Part shown: positions 1 to 11,124 of the stretch, one piece after another
Position numbering within the stretch: position 1 is the stretch's first letter
Layout of the letters: every line of letters begins with the position of its first letter
From: Omphiscola glabra
Taxonomy: Eukaryota; Mollusca; Gastropoda; Lymnaeidae
DNA length: 64,000 nt
Direction of reading: 5' to 3'
Assembly (NCBI GenBank): GCA_964017045.1
Contig: OZ024794.1
Span: forward strand, 32,829,682-32,893,681
Notes under the pieces: model-generated
What the model saw: only the letters and a program-made list of their open reading frames with translations
Databases searched by the model: none
Told to the model about the DNA's origin: nothing
Made by a program: the position numbers and the translations under genes

Positions 1-744
1 CATCCGCGACCGATACTGTTTGATGTGCTCGCCCGTGTGATACGGCCGTCGCTTCTTGGTTTGTCGAATCACGACTCCTATGATTTGGATGTTGAGAAAG
101 GTCGAGCCCAAGATGCAAGTATACGTGCATACGATTGTGCAGAACACCACATACGGCATGGGCAAGACCGCGTAGTAGTTACAACGTAGGTTTACATCTT
201 GCACACTGTAATCATAATTGTTCCAACCGAAAATCGGGAGCATAGACACAACACAGACAAAAACGGCATCGGCGGTCAGAAGTTTGAAGATTTTTTCGAT
301 GGTAATCAAAGCATTATACCTGAGAGGCCACAGCACGGCGATGTAGCGGTCGATTGAAATCAGGAGCAGAGCCTGAATCGAGCCGCCTGCGGCGAGCGTC
401 ACCGACGTGAACTTGAGAAGACACACGTATTTATTGTTGTTGATGGTCTGTTTTGTCGCCTCTGTGTAGCCGAGGATGTACATGGGTATGCAGAAGGCTC
501 CCATGAGAAAATCATAGACGGCCAGGTTCATCAGCAGGAAGTTGTTGCAGGTGTAAAATCCGGGGTACAGCAGGATCCCCCAGAAGACAAACGTGTTGGA
601 GATGATGATCATCGGCACGTAGAGGCTCCCAACGACTATGAACACGGTGTAGGCGAAGCGGACATTGGCGTCGATCGGTGGCGACGTCCCGTTTGAGGTA
701 CCGTTGAGGTCATGGAATTCCTCAGCGACAGAGCCATCGAGCAT
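1..744 (-). CDS. Rhodopsin-class GPCR, single exon, 3' part cut by window edge
   Basis: The frame runs from an ATG at 742-744 down to base 1 without a stop, giving 248 residues. It encodes the N terminus and membrane segments 1-5 of a class A seven-helix receptor. Visible marks are N-glycosylation sites at N14 and N18, the TM2 aspartate at D78, a conserved cysteine before TM3 (C108), a DRY motif at 132-134 and an extracellular-loop cysteine (C188). Segments 6 and 7 lie beyond the window. The residue numbering of all these marks is the same as in the receptor at 4787-5974, so the two are close paralogs. The TM4 end reads PIFGWN, resembling adenosine-type receptors, but the ligand cannot be named. 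No intron interrupts it, as in many lineage-expanded molluscan receptors thought to be chemosensory (inference). Confidence 0.9.
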   Translation of the reverse strand, partial: MLDGSVAEEFHDLNGTSNGTSPPIDANVRFAYTVFIVVGSLYVPMIIISNTFVFWGILLYPGFYTCNNFLLMNLAVYDFLMGAFCIPMYILGYTEATKQTINNNKYVCLLKFTSVTLAAGGSIQALLLISIDRYIAVLWPLRYNALITIEKIFKLLTADAVFVCVVSMLPIFGWNNYDYSVQDVNLRCNYYAVLPMPYVVFCTIVCTYTCILGSTFLNIQIIGVVIRQTKKRRPYHTGEHIKQYRSRM

Positions 745-3700
745 GCTTGCTTTTTTTTGCCAGTGTCACTTTGAACAATTATTAACACCATTAGCATGCT
801 GCCTCAAAGTCATATTTTTTTCCCAATGACAAAAGTTCCATAAATTCGGAAAGGCTGTATGTGGGAATGGTTTATGATAGTCATCGTTGTCCTATCAAGG
901 TCAAGCGTTAAATTTTGTACCTGGCGACCTGTAGATGGATCAATACAAGATTCCATGGAGATTTTATCGGGCTCAATTCAATCATTAAAGTCCTAATTAT
1001 AAGTAACGAGTGTGCAACTGCTGATAATTCTATCACTTATGACACTTTTTTTTTCTTCTTCAGAAATCTTTCTCAACTTGTGTCTACCAATTATACAAAA
1101 CAACTTGCTTATATAAAAGTACGTAATCTCGTCTACCCCGTTTTATTTATTATTAGCCCCGATCAATTAATTTGTATGAAGAAGTATGTTTTTTTCCCTT
1201 CTTCTTTTAAATATTACTTGTTATTACATTTCAAGGGTAAGGATTGAAATAATAATAACAACTAGGATTTAGTGAAATTAATTTGCCTGCAAGGATTAAA
1301 ATCTTTTAAAAGCTGACCTCAAGATTAAAAATATTTAAATTAAACGTGTATTGAATTGTGGAAGTAAAGGATGCGTCAAATATGGAAAGCTGAAAATGCT
1401 TGTATATAAATAAGTCTAACTAAATTTTGCTGTCAAGGTTATGTGGAAATAAGTTTGAAAGGATCTAAAAAGAATTTCATAAACTAATGTCTAGAAAGAT
1501 AAAATACGTTAATTTTTCCTCAATTATTAAAATAATATTTTAAAAAACTCTCTACTTCCAAAATTAAACATGTTAAAATGACTAACAACCTCTTTCATAT
1601 TTCTCAGTACGTCACAGAACGACCAGAGGAGTGTCTAACTCTCAAACAATTGCCAGAAAAACATATTTTGTTTCACGAGAATATGGCGCTCGGTTTTTTT
1701 TCTTAGAGTCTCTGAGTGGGTAGACTAAATCACGGTAACAAAGTTTAAAAGGAAGGGAAAAAAAAGCAGAAACGACAAGAATAAAAAAAAACAACAAGAC
1801 ATGACTTGAATAGACTTCCGGAAACCGAAGCAGCTTTATAGAGACCTGTTAGAGAAGTCATTTCATACACCTTGATCTTTGGGACAATACGTAGATCAGC
1901 TGAATATATATAACTCAATAGCCGCTGACCTTTTAATTAAAAAGTAAACAAAGTGCAAAATGATATTTCGCAGCAATAAACTAAGCACAAAAACCTTTTA
2001 GCGTCAACCTATTTTATTTTCAATAGATTAGTAAAAGAAATAATAGTTATAATCAAAGCGATAGTATTATTTAAGCAATTCTTCCTAATTGTAAAAAAAA
2101 AAAAAAAAAAGCCAATGATATCAACCGGTGTTTTATCCGCACTAATACTTCAAAATGTATTAACCAATGATCAATAACATAATCCATTTGCGTAACCCCA
2201 GAGCTTAAACCAATGCTACCAGGTGATAGTTAAAAATGTCAACTAGTAAAACACAATAATACAAATTGATGGTTCAACCCAAAAAATTATTGAAACATAA
2301 AATACATTAATTAATCAGACAATATTGCATCGAGTGGAAGTTGCACGATATAAATCAATGGTATAGTCCACTAGTAGAAACAATGGTGCATTAGATATAC
2401 ACGAATCCGCCCTCAGCCCTATACAGTAATACAGATCTCATTTCATACACTTTACAATGACAAGGACGGTACATAACTACTCAGAATAGTACAATGAAAC
2501 GGCTTACAAAATAAAATTATAATAATTTTAAAAAATGATGTGCACTAATTCACTGCAGTTCCTGCATTATTTAGAATTAAAGACTAAAATAATTTCAGCA
2601 TAGTAAAAAAAAAAAGCATAATGGAGGCGAAAACAGGTTCGTTTGAACCCCCTCCCATACATAAACCGTTGGGGGGTAAAGAAATGTATTATGGAACCAA
2701 AGGCAAAACGTATCAAGTTAAATTCGAGGCATTTTATGGAAATTGTTGGCTTTAAGGTTGTAGTACCCCAAAAAGTCACACCATTTTTTAAAAGTGTGTT
2801 CCAATGGAAGTATGGTGGAGTGATAACTTGATGAAAATATGCTCTAAATGAAGTTATGTTGGAAGACTACCATGTGAAAAGATGCTCTAATTTGAGGGGA
2901 TTGGTTTGGGGGGGGGGGGAAGATGGTGAACATAGTGAAAAAATATCGCTTCCTACATATTTGGGACACAGTTTCAACTTTTTGGGGCAATTTTAGGATT
3001 TAATTTATACGCATCTGCGATTTACTTATTTAGAAACATAGCTTTAAAATTATTATTTCATAGGTTGAAGTTCAAAAGAAGTTGTTAAATAGTTATTTAT
3101 GTATGTAAGTAGAGCAATAGATATCCATACTGTGTCTCTGAACTTTTTAAAAAATGTACTACTCTTTCGAGCTACAAAATAACTTTCTCTTCTTCAATCC
3201 CCAATTCTTTACTGCATGTACTACGCCCTCCAATCTCATCACCCCCCACCCACAGACAAAGTCATATGTTTAAACTTAATGTTATCATGATTCTCTCTTA
3301 GTAACCTTAAAATATTGTTACCAAATAATAAATTGAAATATGATTTTTTTTTTAAACACCAAGGGAAGAATAATAACTCTTACACAGAAACAAAATGAGA
3401 AACCATATAGACTTGTTTCATTTAACCACGTTCTGTGATGAAACATCTTTGTTATTGAAATTAACACGTGAAACAGCTAAGGAAATATTCCCTCAACAAA
3501 CTGTGCAATAGTTACAGCGCCGCCCCCCCCCCCTTTTTTGTCCCTTTCTTTCTGCCAAGATTCAACTTTTGATATTACTGATATAAAGGATGGCAACGAG
3601 AACAACCCCCATCCCCACCCCTTCCTCCTTTTAATTGAAAAAACGAAAACTTTTCTTCAGACCCAAATTTTAATTAACCATAATAAATCGTCAATGGGGA

Positions 3701-4070
3701 AATAACTTTCTTATGGTTCAAATTTGTAAATGAATGAATGAACAACAACGCTGGCGATGTTTCTGAATCTGACGATGTCTAAGATCCCAATATTAAATCA
3801 GTTAGCTAGCGCTGTACTCTCGAACGACATTTCAGATAGATTGATTCTGGTATCTCTGCTCCCCGAGCTCTCCTCGTAATAAATTTGTAATTGCTGAGAG
3901 CAGGACATCTGCTGGCTCACATGAGTACCCAGAAGTCAACCGTTCTGTCGGAGCTATTCAGCTGTCTATTCTTGTAGTTTCGATGAGTCCAATTGCTTTA
4001 ATTCTTAAAGGAAAAGAATAATTCCGGATCGTGGAATGTACACAAGGTCTAACACACTAGTATATATATA
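745..4070. other. Intergenic AT-rich DNA, no gene seen
   Basis: I see no supported gene in this 3.3 kb. It holds homopolymer runs (poly-A near 2092-2110, poly-G near 2909-2919, poly-C near 3521-3533) and AT-rich unique sequence. The short open frames here lack recognisable domains. Confidence 0.6.
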
Positions 4071-4758
4071 CAGTAGAAGTCCGATAATCCGGCACGTTCG
4101 GGACCGGCTCGGTGCTGGACTACCGAAAATTCCGGTCTATCGGGCGGTGCCCCTTCTTTTTAGTGTAGGCTTTGCCATAAAACAAATGTACTTAGTTTTT
4201 TTAACTACATACATACATAAATCGTAATTATAAGAACAATTAGGTTAATAGTTAAACTACAAATACAGTATGCAAATACAACAAAGTTTATTTTACATTT
4301 CATATAATGTATGTACACGTACTGTAAAACATATTTCACTTATATTTAAAAAAGTCACGAATGTCTTTTTGTTTTCTTGACTTTTGGCGTTTAGTATAAA
4401 ATTTATTTCTAATGATATGGAAATCAATAATTTCTGAAGCACTGTGGCTAGTACTAGCCTCAGCAAAAGAGATAGACTTATTTAGTGATTCTACAGCTTC
4501 TGCCCAGCTGATTTTTTTCCTTTTCTTCCGTTTCGGCATCTGAGTCACTTTCTTCAAGATTTAGAGTAGGCTGAGGGTTTACTACACTGTTGATAATGTA
4601 CTCATCGGTTAGTTCTTGTTCAACAGGCTCATTCTCGTCGATTATTTGCTTTAAAGACACACTTTTGGAGAAAACCAAAATTTTTACAATTTTCCGGAGC
4701 GATGCCGGTCTATCGGGCATTCCGGACTGTTGGATGCCGGACTAATGGACTTCTACTG
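4071..4758 (-). mobile_element. Tigger/pogo-type DNA transposon relic with transposase C-terminal remnant
   Basis: The element begins CAGTAGAAGTCC and ends GGACTTCTACTG, so its termini are inverted repeats, and it is flanked by TA on both sides as in Tc1/mariner-pogo insertions. On the minus strand, frames at about 4720-4500 and 4557-4336 encode the tail of a Tigger-like transposase. First comes ELTDEYIINSVVNPQ and an acidic stretch, then ISWAEAVESL, and finally a basic segment ending DIRDFFKYK. The two halves are in different frames, separated by a one-base shift in an A-run near 4515. The catalytic DDE core is absent, so this is an internally deleted, non-autonomous copy. Confidence 0.8.
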
Positions 4759-4786
4759 TATATATTACCTGATATCCTGTATAAAA

Positions 4787-5974
4787 CTAAACCCTCGCTT
4801 CCTTCGTTGCGTCATCCGAGTTTGTATACTGCGATCCTTGTTTGGTCAACATTTTACTTATGTCAGATAAGCACATTTCAGAAGTCAATATGCTAGATTC
4901 AACGTCATATGTTCTCCTGAATCTGACAATTGAGTACTTGTAATTTATTTCTCTATGCAGTTTTCGAAGATTGTTTTTCCAGTTCCAAGGCCAGCTGGTG
5001 ATCATGACCGCGTACACTTCTTTGTACTCTTCTCTCAAAATGGCATAGATGGCCGCGTTCACGGTGGAGTTGGCGAAGCACATGATCATAGCGTAGGTCT
5101 TGATGACTTCGGTCGTTGCAGGGGAGAACACTTTCTTGATTTTCAACGGAGCCACCAGAATGAACGGCAGCCACAACATTATAAACAAGAGCATGAGCAC
5201 CACCGTAACCTTAACGCTGTTGATGCGGTTGTCGAACTGGACTATGCTGTCCTTTGACCAGGTCGGGAGCGTTTTCTTCGAGGCCTTGATCTGCCGGAGA
5301 ACGACGTAGATGATTTGCCCGTTGAGTATGGTCGAGACCCAAATGCACATCTGAAGCGCTATCACAGTGGACAAAATTATGTAAATTTGTGGAAGAACAG
5401 CGTAACCATGGCAGCGCTCGTTGAGATCTTTGACCTTGTAGTAGTAGGTGTTCCAACCCAGAATCGGAAGCATCGAGATCGTGAACATGTAAACTCCCAG
5501 GACAACCAAGATCTGGATTATTCTTTCGTTGGTCACAAGAGAGCCGTAACGCAACGGCCACATGACCGCGATGTAGCGATCTATGGACAAGAAGAGCAAA
5601 GCGTGGATCGAGCCGCCGGCGAACATGATGACCGAGCAGAACCGAATCAGGCATAAGTACTTGTTGCCGCTGATGAACTCTTTGGTCAGATCGGAGTAGC
5701 AGAGCACGTACATGGGCAGGCAGACGAGGCCCACCATACCGTCGTAGACGGCCAGGTTCATCAGCAGGAAGTTGTTGCTGGTGTAGAAGCCCGGGTACAG
5801 CAGGATCCCCCAGAAGACAATGATGTTCGACGCGATGATAATTGGGATATAGAGAATGCTGACGATTACAAAAATCATGTGGGCGTGTTTAACATTTTCG
5901 TTTGACAAAAATTTGAACCTGTCCTCGTCATGGCTGTCATTATAAGTAAGGGTGAAATGAATAAAATCAATCAT
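4787..5974 (-). CDS. Rhodopsin-class GPCR, complete single-exon gene (395 aa)
   Basis: This intact frame encodes a full seven-helix class A receptor at the plasma membrane. Approximate segments: TM1 33-60, TM2 67-91 with D78, TM3 105-132 with DRY at 132-134, TM4 152-175 ending PILGWN, TM5 195-227, TM6 255-277 with LWLP in place of CWLP, and TM7 291-313. Cysteines C108 and C188 would form the usual extracellular disulfide. TM7 carries NAAIY (306-310) where the family normally has NPxxY, so the highly conserved proline 7.50 is an alanine. The tail is about 80 residues. The ATG at 5972-5974 aligns with the start of the paralog at 1-744. The GWN motif recalls adenosine receptors, but the ligand is unknown; a lineage-specific, possibly chemosensory receptor is the best inference. 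Confidence 0.92.
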   Translation of the reverse strand: MIDFIHFTLTYNDSHDEDRFKFLSNENVKHAHMIFVIVSILYIPIIIASNIIVFWGILLYPGFYTSNNFLLMNLAVYDGMVGLVCLPMYVLCYSDLTKEFISGNKYLCLIRFCSVIMFAGGSIHALLFLSIDRYIAVMWPLRYGSLVTNERIIQILVVLGVYMFTISMLPILGWNTYYYKVKDLNERCHGYAVLPQIYIILSTVIALQMCIWVSTILNGQIIYVVLRQIKASKKTLPTWSKDSIVQFDNRINSVKVTVVLMLLFIMLWLPFILVAPLKIKKVFSPATTEVIKTYAMIMCFANSTVNAAIYAILREEYKEVYAVMITSWPWNWKNNLRKLHREINYKYSIVRFRRTYDVESSILTSEMCLSDISKMLTKQGSQYTNSDDATKEARV

Positions 5975-6830
5975 TTTTCCCCGACTTAAATTAAAAAAAA
6001 AAAAATTCTGTTCATCAGTGTTGCTAGCAACTTCTAACGGTCTAGGAAGATGCTGTTCATCTTTTGTTTAGGTGACCTGCAAATGGATCAATACAAGGAT
6101 GGTATTGGGCTTGGACTTTACACTGTCTATACAAAGTAACTTAGAAAAACATCCAGGATCGTATTAATAATGGCATAGAACAAACATATCTTTTCTTAAC
6201 GGGTACATCACTCTCGACTAACTACGTTATTACAGCAAACGTTTAGTTAGCTTTAAATACATACAATAGCGTTTTATGAAGCCAAAGCATTAGATACATA
6301 AGAAATGAGGGGAAAAATGTGTGGGCCCCATTATACGGTGGTACAACATGCAAAAGTACATCATATGGTAGTACATCAGACGGAAGTAAAATATGCGGAA
6401 GTACAGCACATGGAAGTACAGCAGACGCATGGTGAAAATGTACTGAACTCATGCTTCTTGATCGCGTACGGCAACGTTTGTCAAAAGTAAATGGCTACAG
6501 CTGCTACGTGTTCCCAGAAGTGAAATAGAAGGAACTTTGGGCATTTGTTTTTTTTAAATGGGTTTTTCGACGGATGAATACGTATTTATAGTTAAGTATT
6601 ATCTCCACCCCCCCCCTCCCCAATACATAGAATCAACTTCTCTGAACGGTTAGTGTGAGACTCGGACCGGAGCCACCCCACACCTCCCCACAAACTAATT
6701 TTGAGGTCGCGTGTTAGCATTGCTCACAACGCACCATGCAAACTGGCGACTGTATGTGCAAATAGGTCGACCATACTTATACTTCCATTGGCACATTACA
6801 CTCACTGGTCAACAAGTCTTTCCCTTCCAT
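5975..6830. other. Intergenic, no gene; short degenerate repeat near 6330-6430
   Basis: Upstream flank of the receptor gene. A degenerate short repeat built on 'ggaagtac' or 'ggtagtac' occupies about 6330-6430, and a poly-C run lies near 6608. No promoter could be assigned with confidence. Confidence 0.5.
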
Positions 6831-6835
6831 TTACT

Positions 6836-7092
6836 GGTCGACTAGACTTCCACTTCTATTGACACAGTTACTGTTCGACTAGACTTCCACTTCTATTGAC
6901 ACAGTTACTGTTCGACTAGACTTCCACTTCTATTGACACAGTTACTGTTCGACTAGACTTCCACTTCTATTGACACAGTTACTGTTCGACTAGACTTCCA
7001 CTTCTATTGACACAGTTACTGTTCGACTAGACTTCCCCTTCCATTGACATCGACACAGTTACTGTCCGACTAGACTTCCACTTCTACTGACA
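6836..7092. repeat. Minisatellite, 37-bp unit, about 7 copies
   Basis: The unit contains GTTCGACTAGACTTCCACTT followed by a CTATTGACACAGTTACT tail. The inner copies are almost identical; outer copies diverge and one carries a short insertion near 7045. Confidence 0.9.
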
Positions 7093-7660
7093 CAGTATAC
7101 GTCAAGAACGGTGAAATGTCACAGAAAACGGTAAAATTGTGTAACGTGTCTCTCGGAATTGATCTGTCAACTTTTTGTTTTCGAACATGTTCACGCTTTC
7201 CTACCCCCCTAGTCACTTACGTATGAGCAAACATCTTACTCAGATATGCTCTTATTTTTCCCCTCAAGAGACCAATTTCAATCATCTACTTCTTATCTCC
7301 CTTTACACTTCTGAGAGCACATGAAGACTAGAGCTATAAACTCGACGACAGGGGACGTAGAAGAAAAAAGTGAAAATTTTCTCGTATTTCTTTCTCTTCC
7401 ATTTAATATATATATAAATATTATATATAAATATTAACTGTCTAAAAGAGAGCTTGAATCGAAAAAAATATTTATTAATAAATAAATTTTGTTATCCGAT
7501 TTAAAAAACCGAATGCGAATCTTTTTTTCAATTTCGGGGTTGGGGGGGGGATGGGATGGTGGAAGGGTAGTGGTAATTTAGCATTGTACTATTTAATAGC
7601 ACTTTAGTGTTTACTAATAATTTGAACAGTGATAAAAAAAAAAAGAGATCTAGTGGATTG
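7093..7660. other. Intergenic, no gene seen
   Basis: AT-rich spacer with a TATAAATATTA-type low-complexity patch near 7400-7430 and a poly-G run near 7543-7551. Confidence 0.5.
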
Positions 7661-7663
7661 TGG

Positions 7664-7826
7664 TAGCTCTATAATTGATTGTAGTAGCTCTACAGTGGAT
7701 TGCGGTAACTCTACAGTGGGTTGTGGTAACTCTACTGTGGATTGTGGTAACTCTACAGTGGATTGTGGGAGCTCTACAGTGGATCGTGGTTAGCTCTACA
7801 GTGGATTGTGGTAACTCTGTAAAGGA
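7664..7826. repeat. Minisatellite, 21-bp unit, about 7-8 copies
   Basis: Unit CTCTACAGTGGATTGTGGTA plus one base. The length is a multiple of three, so a frame stays open through it; that frame is not a gene. Confidence 0.85.
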
Positions 7827-8015
7827 TTGTATGAGTCTAGAAGAGATGGAAATATATTATTATAAAGTAAAATAGAAATAATCGTTAAAATGTAGCAGTG
7901 TGTGGGGGGGGGGGGTGATCTAGTAAAATAATGTAGAAGGAGGGAGTTATGTTGCTACAAGATTGGGCAACACAAACACGTAGAGCGTGTAAGCTACGTC
8001 GTGATTCTATTTTTG

Positions 8016-8316
8016 GGTCTTGTTTTGGATTCGGGATGAACCTGTACTTCTGGGTTTGGGATTCGGGATTAACCTGTACTTCTGGGTTTGGGATTCAGGA
8101 TTAACCTGCACTTCTTTGTTGGGGATTCGGGATTAACCTGTACTTCTGGGTTTGGGATTCAGGATTAACTCGCACTTCTGTGTTTGGGATTCGGGATTAA
8201 CCTGTACTTCTGGGTCTGGGATTCGGGATTAACCTGTACTTCTGGGTCTGGGATTCGGGATTAACCTGTACTTCTGGGTCTGGGAATCGGGATTAACCTG
8301 TACGTCTGGGTTTTGG
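8016..8316. repeat. Minisatellite, 32-bp unit, about 9 copies
   Basis: Unit built on TTCTGGGTTTGGGATTCGGG followed by ATTAACCTGTAC, with scattered base substitutions. Confidence 0.88.
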
Positions 8317-8775
8317 ATTCGACGAAACACTTTGCTTTCCCCCTTGCCCAGCCCGCTTCTATTTTTTTTGTTAGTCGTTAAAGTATTTGCCATTGTTCGG
8401 TGGTTAAACTGTATTTATCGCACACACAATAAAATAGAGTCTTTATAAAGCACAAGCATTTTATCCAGGAACGACATGCACGTTATTTAATTGTATGTAA
8501 TGCCTTTCAATGCGTCGCAAAGAAGTAAAAAAAAATTTTAAACGTTTCTTCCGTCATTTACTTGATGCTTCCAAGAAATAACGATTTTCCAATTTGTCAT
8601 TGTTTTATCATCCCATTTTACTGCTCTAATGAGTACAACATAAATCTGAATGACAAATTTCAAGGGACGTGATATTAGTAAACAACACTTTTTTTTTTTT
8701 TTTATAACCCCTTAACTCCCTTGCGGCGGACTATTATTAATTAAAGATAATGTAATGGAGCATCGGATAAAAGTA

Positions 8776-8958
8776 CAGTGGCGCAGGAGACGGGGCGGTG
8801 GGGTGATGTGAACCGGACGCCACTTTTTTTGTGTGGAGGTATGGCATTTTCGGCCTTGTGCATTGTTTTTTCGTGAAACATGGAAAGTAGTGGTGGGGGG
8901 GGGGGGGCGCAAAACACTTGGCCCGCTCCGGGCGGCACTAAACTTCGCTACGCTACTG
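8776..8958. mobile_element. Short non-autonomous DNA element, probably hAT-type
   Basis: It begins CAGTGGCGCAGGAG and ends CTTCGCTACGCTACTG, imperfect inverted termini of the CAGTGGCGTAGC type also seen in the element at 15093-15303. The interior is G/C-rich with a long poly-G run (about 8897-8908). The flanking 8 bases match only partly (TAAAAGTA versus TATACATA), so the target duplication is decayed or misplaced. Confidence 0.55.
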
Positions 8959-9192
8959 TATACATATTCGTTATTGAAATATATAGGAAAAGATGTCTAT
9001 TGAAATAACGACAAAGTATACCGTTACGTTCGGAATTGCAATAGAAGTTACGATTTATGATACATCAAGATACACATGAGCAAACGGAGTAAAGACACAG
9101 AAAGTTCATTTTGATTATACTGCTTGATCTTGTCCCTAGTGGGCCTAGTTCCAAATGAAAGGAAATGAGCGAAACAAAGTAATGGAAAACCT

Positions 9193-9211
9193 GGGGGGGG
9201 GGGGGGGGGGG
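9193..9211. repeat. Poly(G) run of about 19 bases
   Basis: An uninterrupted G tract just before the 33-bp minisatellite, one of the longest of many such tracts in the window. Confidence 0.9.
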
Positions 9212-9231
9212 AAACGAACGCAACAAAACAA

Positions 9232-9500
9232 TGCGCAGTAACAAGTTAGTAACAACGTTCTCACTGCGCAGTAACAAGTTAGTAGCAACGTTCTTACTGC
9301 GCAGTAACAAGTTAGTAACAACGTTCTTACTGCGCAGTAACAAGTTAGTAACAACGTTCTCACTGCGCAGTAACAAGTTAGTAACAACGTTCTTACTGCG
9401 CAGTAACAAGTTAGTAACAATGTTCTTACTGTGCAGTAACAAGTTAGTAGCAACGTTCTCACTGCGCAGTAACAAGTTAGTAACAACGTTCTCACTGCGT
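9232..9500. repeat. Minisatellite, 33-bp unit, about 8 copies
   Basis: Unit ACTGCGCAGTAACAAGTTAG followed by TAACAACGTTCTC. It contains the palindrome TGCGCA. Because 33 is a multiple of three, several frames on both strands stay open and mimic proteins; none is a gene. Confidence 0.92.
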
Positions 9501-10184
9501 TGTTTTGTTGTGTTATTTTTTTAAAAGATTTCCCCATACTTTGTTTCGCTCATTTCTATTTTCTAACCTGATTGCAGTCTCCCCCAATTGCTAACATAGT
9601 TCCAATTAAGCCCGAAAAAAGCACGCCCCCATCCCCCCAAACCCACTACACTGACACTACATTATATACCATTACCCTCCCCTGTCACATTTAATAGCGC
9701 CATTTTAAAAAAAAAATTAAATTTTGTTTGTGTATAGATAAATTGACTATAGCGAATCAAATATGTTCGTATAATCCAAACCCTAACCATGAACCTAAAA
9801 AGTTTTATTACTCCCCCCCCCCCACTCCACGGGTTGTTGCTGTAAGAGTTATTTTGTGTTTTTTTTTTTTTAAAGAGGTCGCCATTCTACCGTCAAAATG
9901 ATTGAGTTTTACTTTCACCGACTACAAAGGTCTTCCGATTGTTTAAGACTCCCGATTTTTTAGGCCTCCCTATGCAAAGATGGAGAATACATCCTACAAC
10001 AAGTGAAATTTAATTTCTGTGCAATAAGTATAAAAATAAAATCAGAGGTAAACGTTGTTTTTTTTTTTTAAAGTTGTTCTTTCTAACATTTCCACTACCT
10101 TTATTTAAGTGTTAATACGTTTGCTATCTCAGAAACTTATCAGCAGACTAAGACAAAGCAGAAGATTCCTTCTTCTGTCCGCTT
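9501..10184. other. Intergenic, no gene seen
   Basis: Low-complexity spacer with poly-C (about 9814-9823) and poly-T runs; nothing recognisable. Confidence 0.5.
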
Positions 10185-10480
10185 CTACCTGGAAGGCGCC
10201 ACTGGGAGTTGCAGTGGGCGATCTGCCGTACGGTGGGAGGCCTGCTTAAGATTCATTTTATGGACTTTGATGGTGTCCTTATCGCAGTAGATCCATCGAT
10301 GGCTTGGTCTTCCTTTGGTCCTGACACCGCAGTGCCTGGCGTTGTGGGCTTGCATTGCAGGCTGGTGGACAGGCATTCTGACCAGGTGGCCAAGCCATTC
10401 AATTTCCAGTTTTTTCATAAGTGGCACCAAGCATTTGTCCTATTTGCTCGTTCCAAATGTGGTCGTTTGAAGTTTGTAGA
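10185..10480 (-). pseudogene. LINE (RTE-like) reverse-transcriptase ORF, C-terminal remnant
   Basis: The minus-strand frame reads LEIEWLGHLVRMP, then KGRPSHRWIYCDKD, and ends in a VAPSR-like tail. This is the usual order at the C terminus of RTE-type endonuclease/reverse-transcriptase polyproteins (WLGHVxRM, GRPRxRW, DRxxWRxxVAPSR). A second frame just upstream (HIWNEQIGQMLG) suggests a frameshift near 10440. Only the tail remains, so it is a dead 5'-truncated insertion. Confidence 0.65.
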
Positions 10481-10895
10481 GGACAATTACTCTCTTCTCA
10501 TTCAAAGTTTAAAGGGGGCAGGGGGGAAAAGGGTGGGATAACTCAGGTATACATTTATTTTTGTATCGAGTTATTTAAAGGTGAAACGTTTCCTTAACAT
10601 TGAATGATTATAGATAGTCTCAAACATTCCAGCACAGGGCCTACAACTATATTTTATAAAGACACTAAATAAATAACGAGAGGATATGCATTTACAGGCG
10701 GTAAGGAATAGAGCAACGCGAGTAAAACGAACAAGTCTGTATGAAAACGAAAAATGCCTCTAACGCAAACATAAAAGACAAGTCGAATTTCCACACTAAA
10801 AATGTTTGAACCTGAGAGTGAGAAGACAAGGCGCGGGCAATCTGGACCGTGGACGCAACGCTGCGTTATCACATAGCCAAACAGAAGGCGCGAAT

Positions 10896-11087
10896 CATGG
10901 GTTCTCAACCTTCCTAATGTGGCGACCCTTTAATTCAAGCTCCCCCATGTTGTGATGACCCCTAAACATAAAATTATTTTCGTTACCATATTTCTTAAAT
11001 ATATGTTTTCCGATGGTCTTAAGGGACTCCGGAATAAGGATCGTTCGACTCTCAAAGGGATCGCGACCCACAGGTTGAGAGCCGCTG
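10896..11087 (-). mobile_element. SPIN-like hAT MITE, decayed copy
   Basis: It begins CATGGGTTCTCAACCTTCCT and ends CACAGGTTGAGAGCCGCTG. Inside are GGCGACCCTTTAATT, AAAATTATTTTCGTTACC, CCGATGGTCTTA and GGATCGCGACCCACAG. This is the same order as the intact copy at 26245-26438 read from the other strand. No clear 8-bp target duplication remains (flanks GCGCGAAT-like and CCCTAAGC). Confidence 0.8.
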
Positions 11088-11124
11088 CCCTAAGCTTTTT
11101 TTAAAAAAAAAAATAGGACATTGG

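Noticed and set aside
9065..9537. Overlapping repeat proteins on both strands over the 33-bp array
   Set aside because: Unit length divisible by three keeps all frames open; the frames exist on both strands with no start context, splice sites or known domain.
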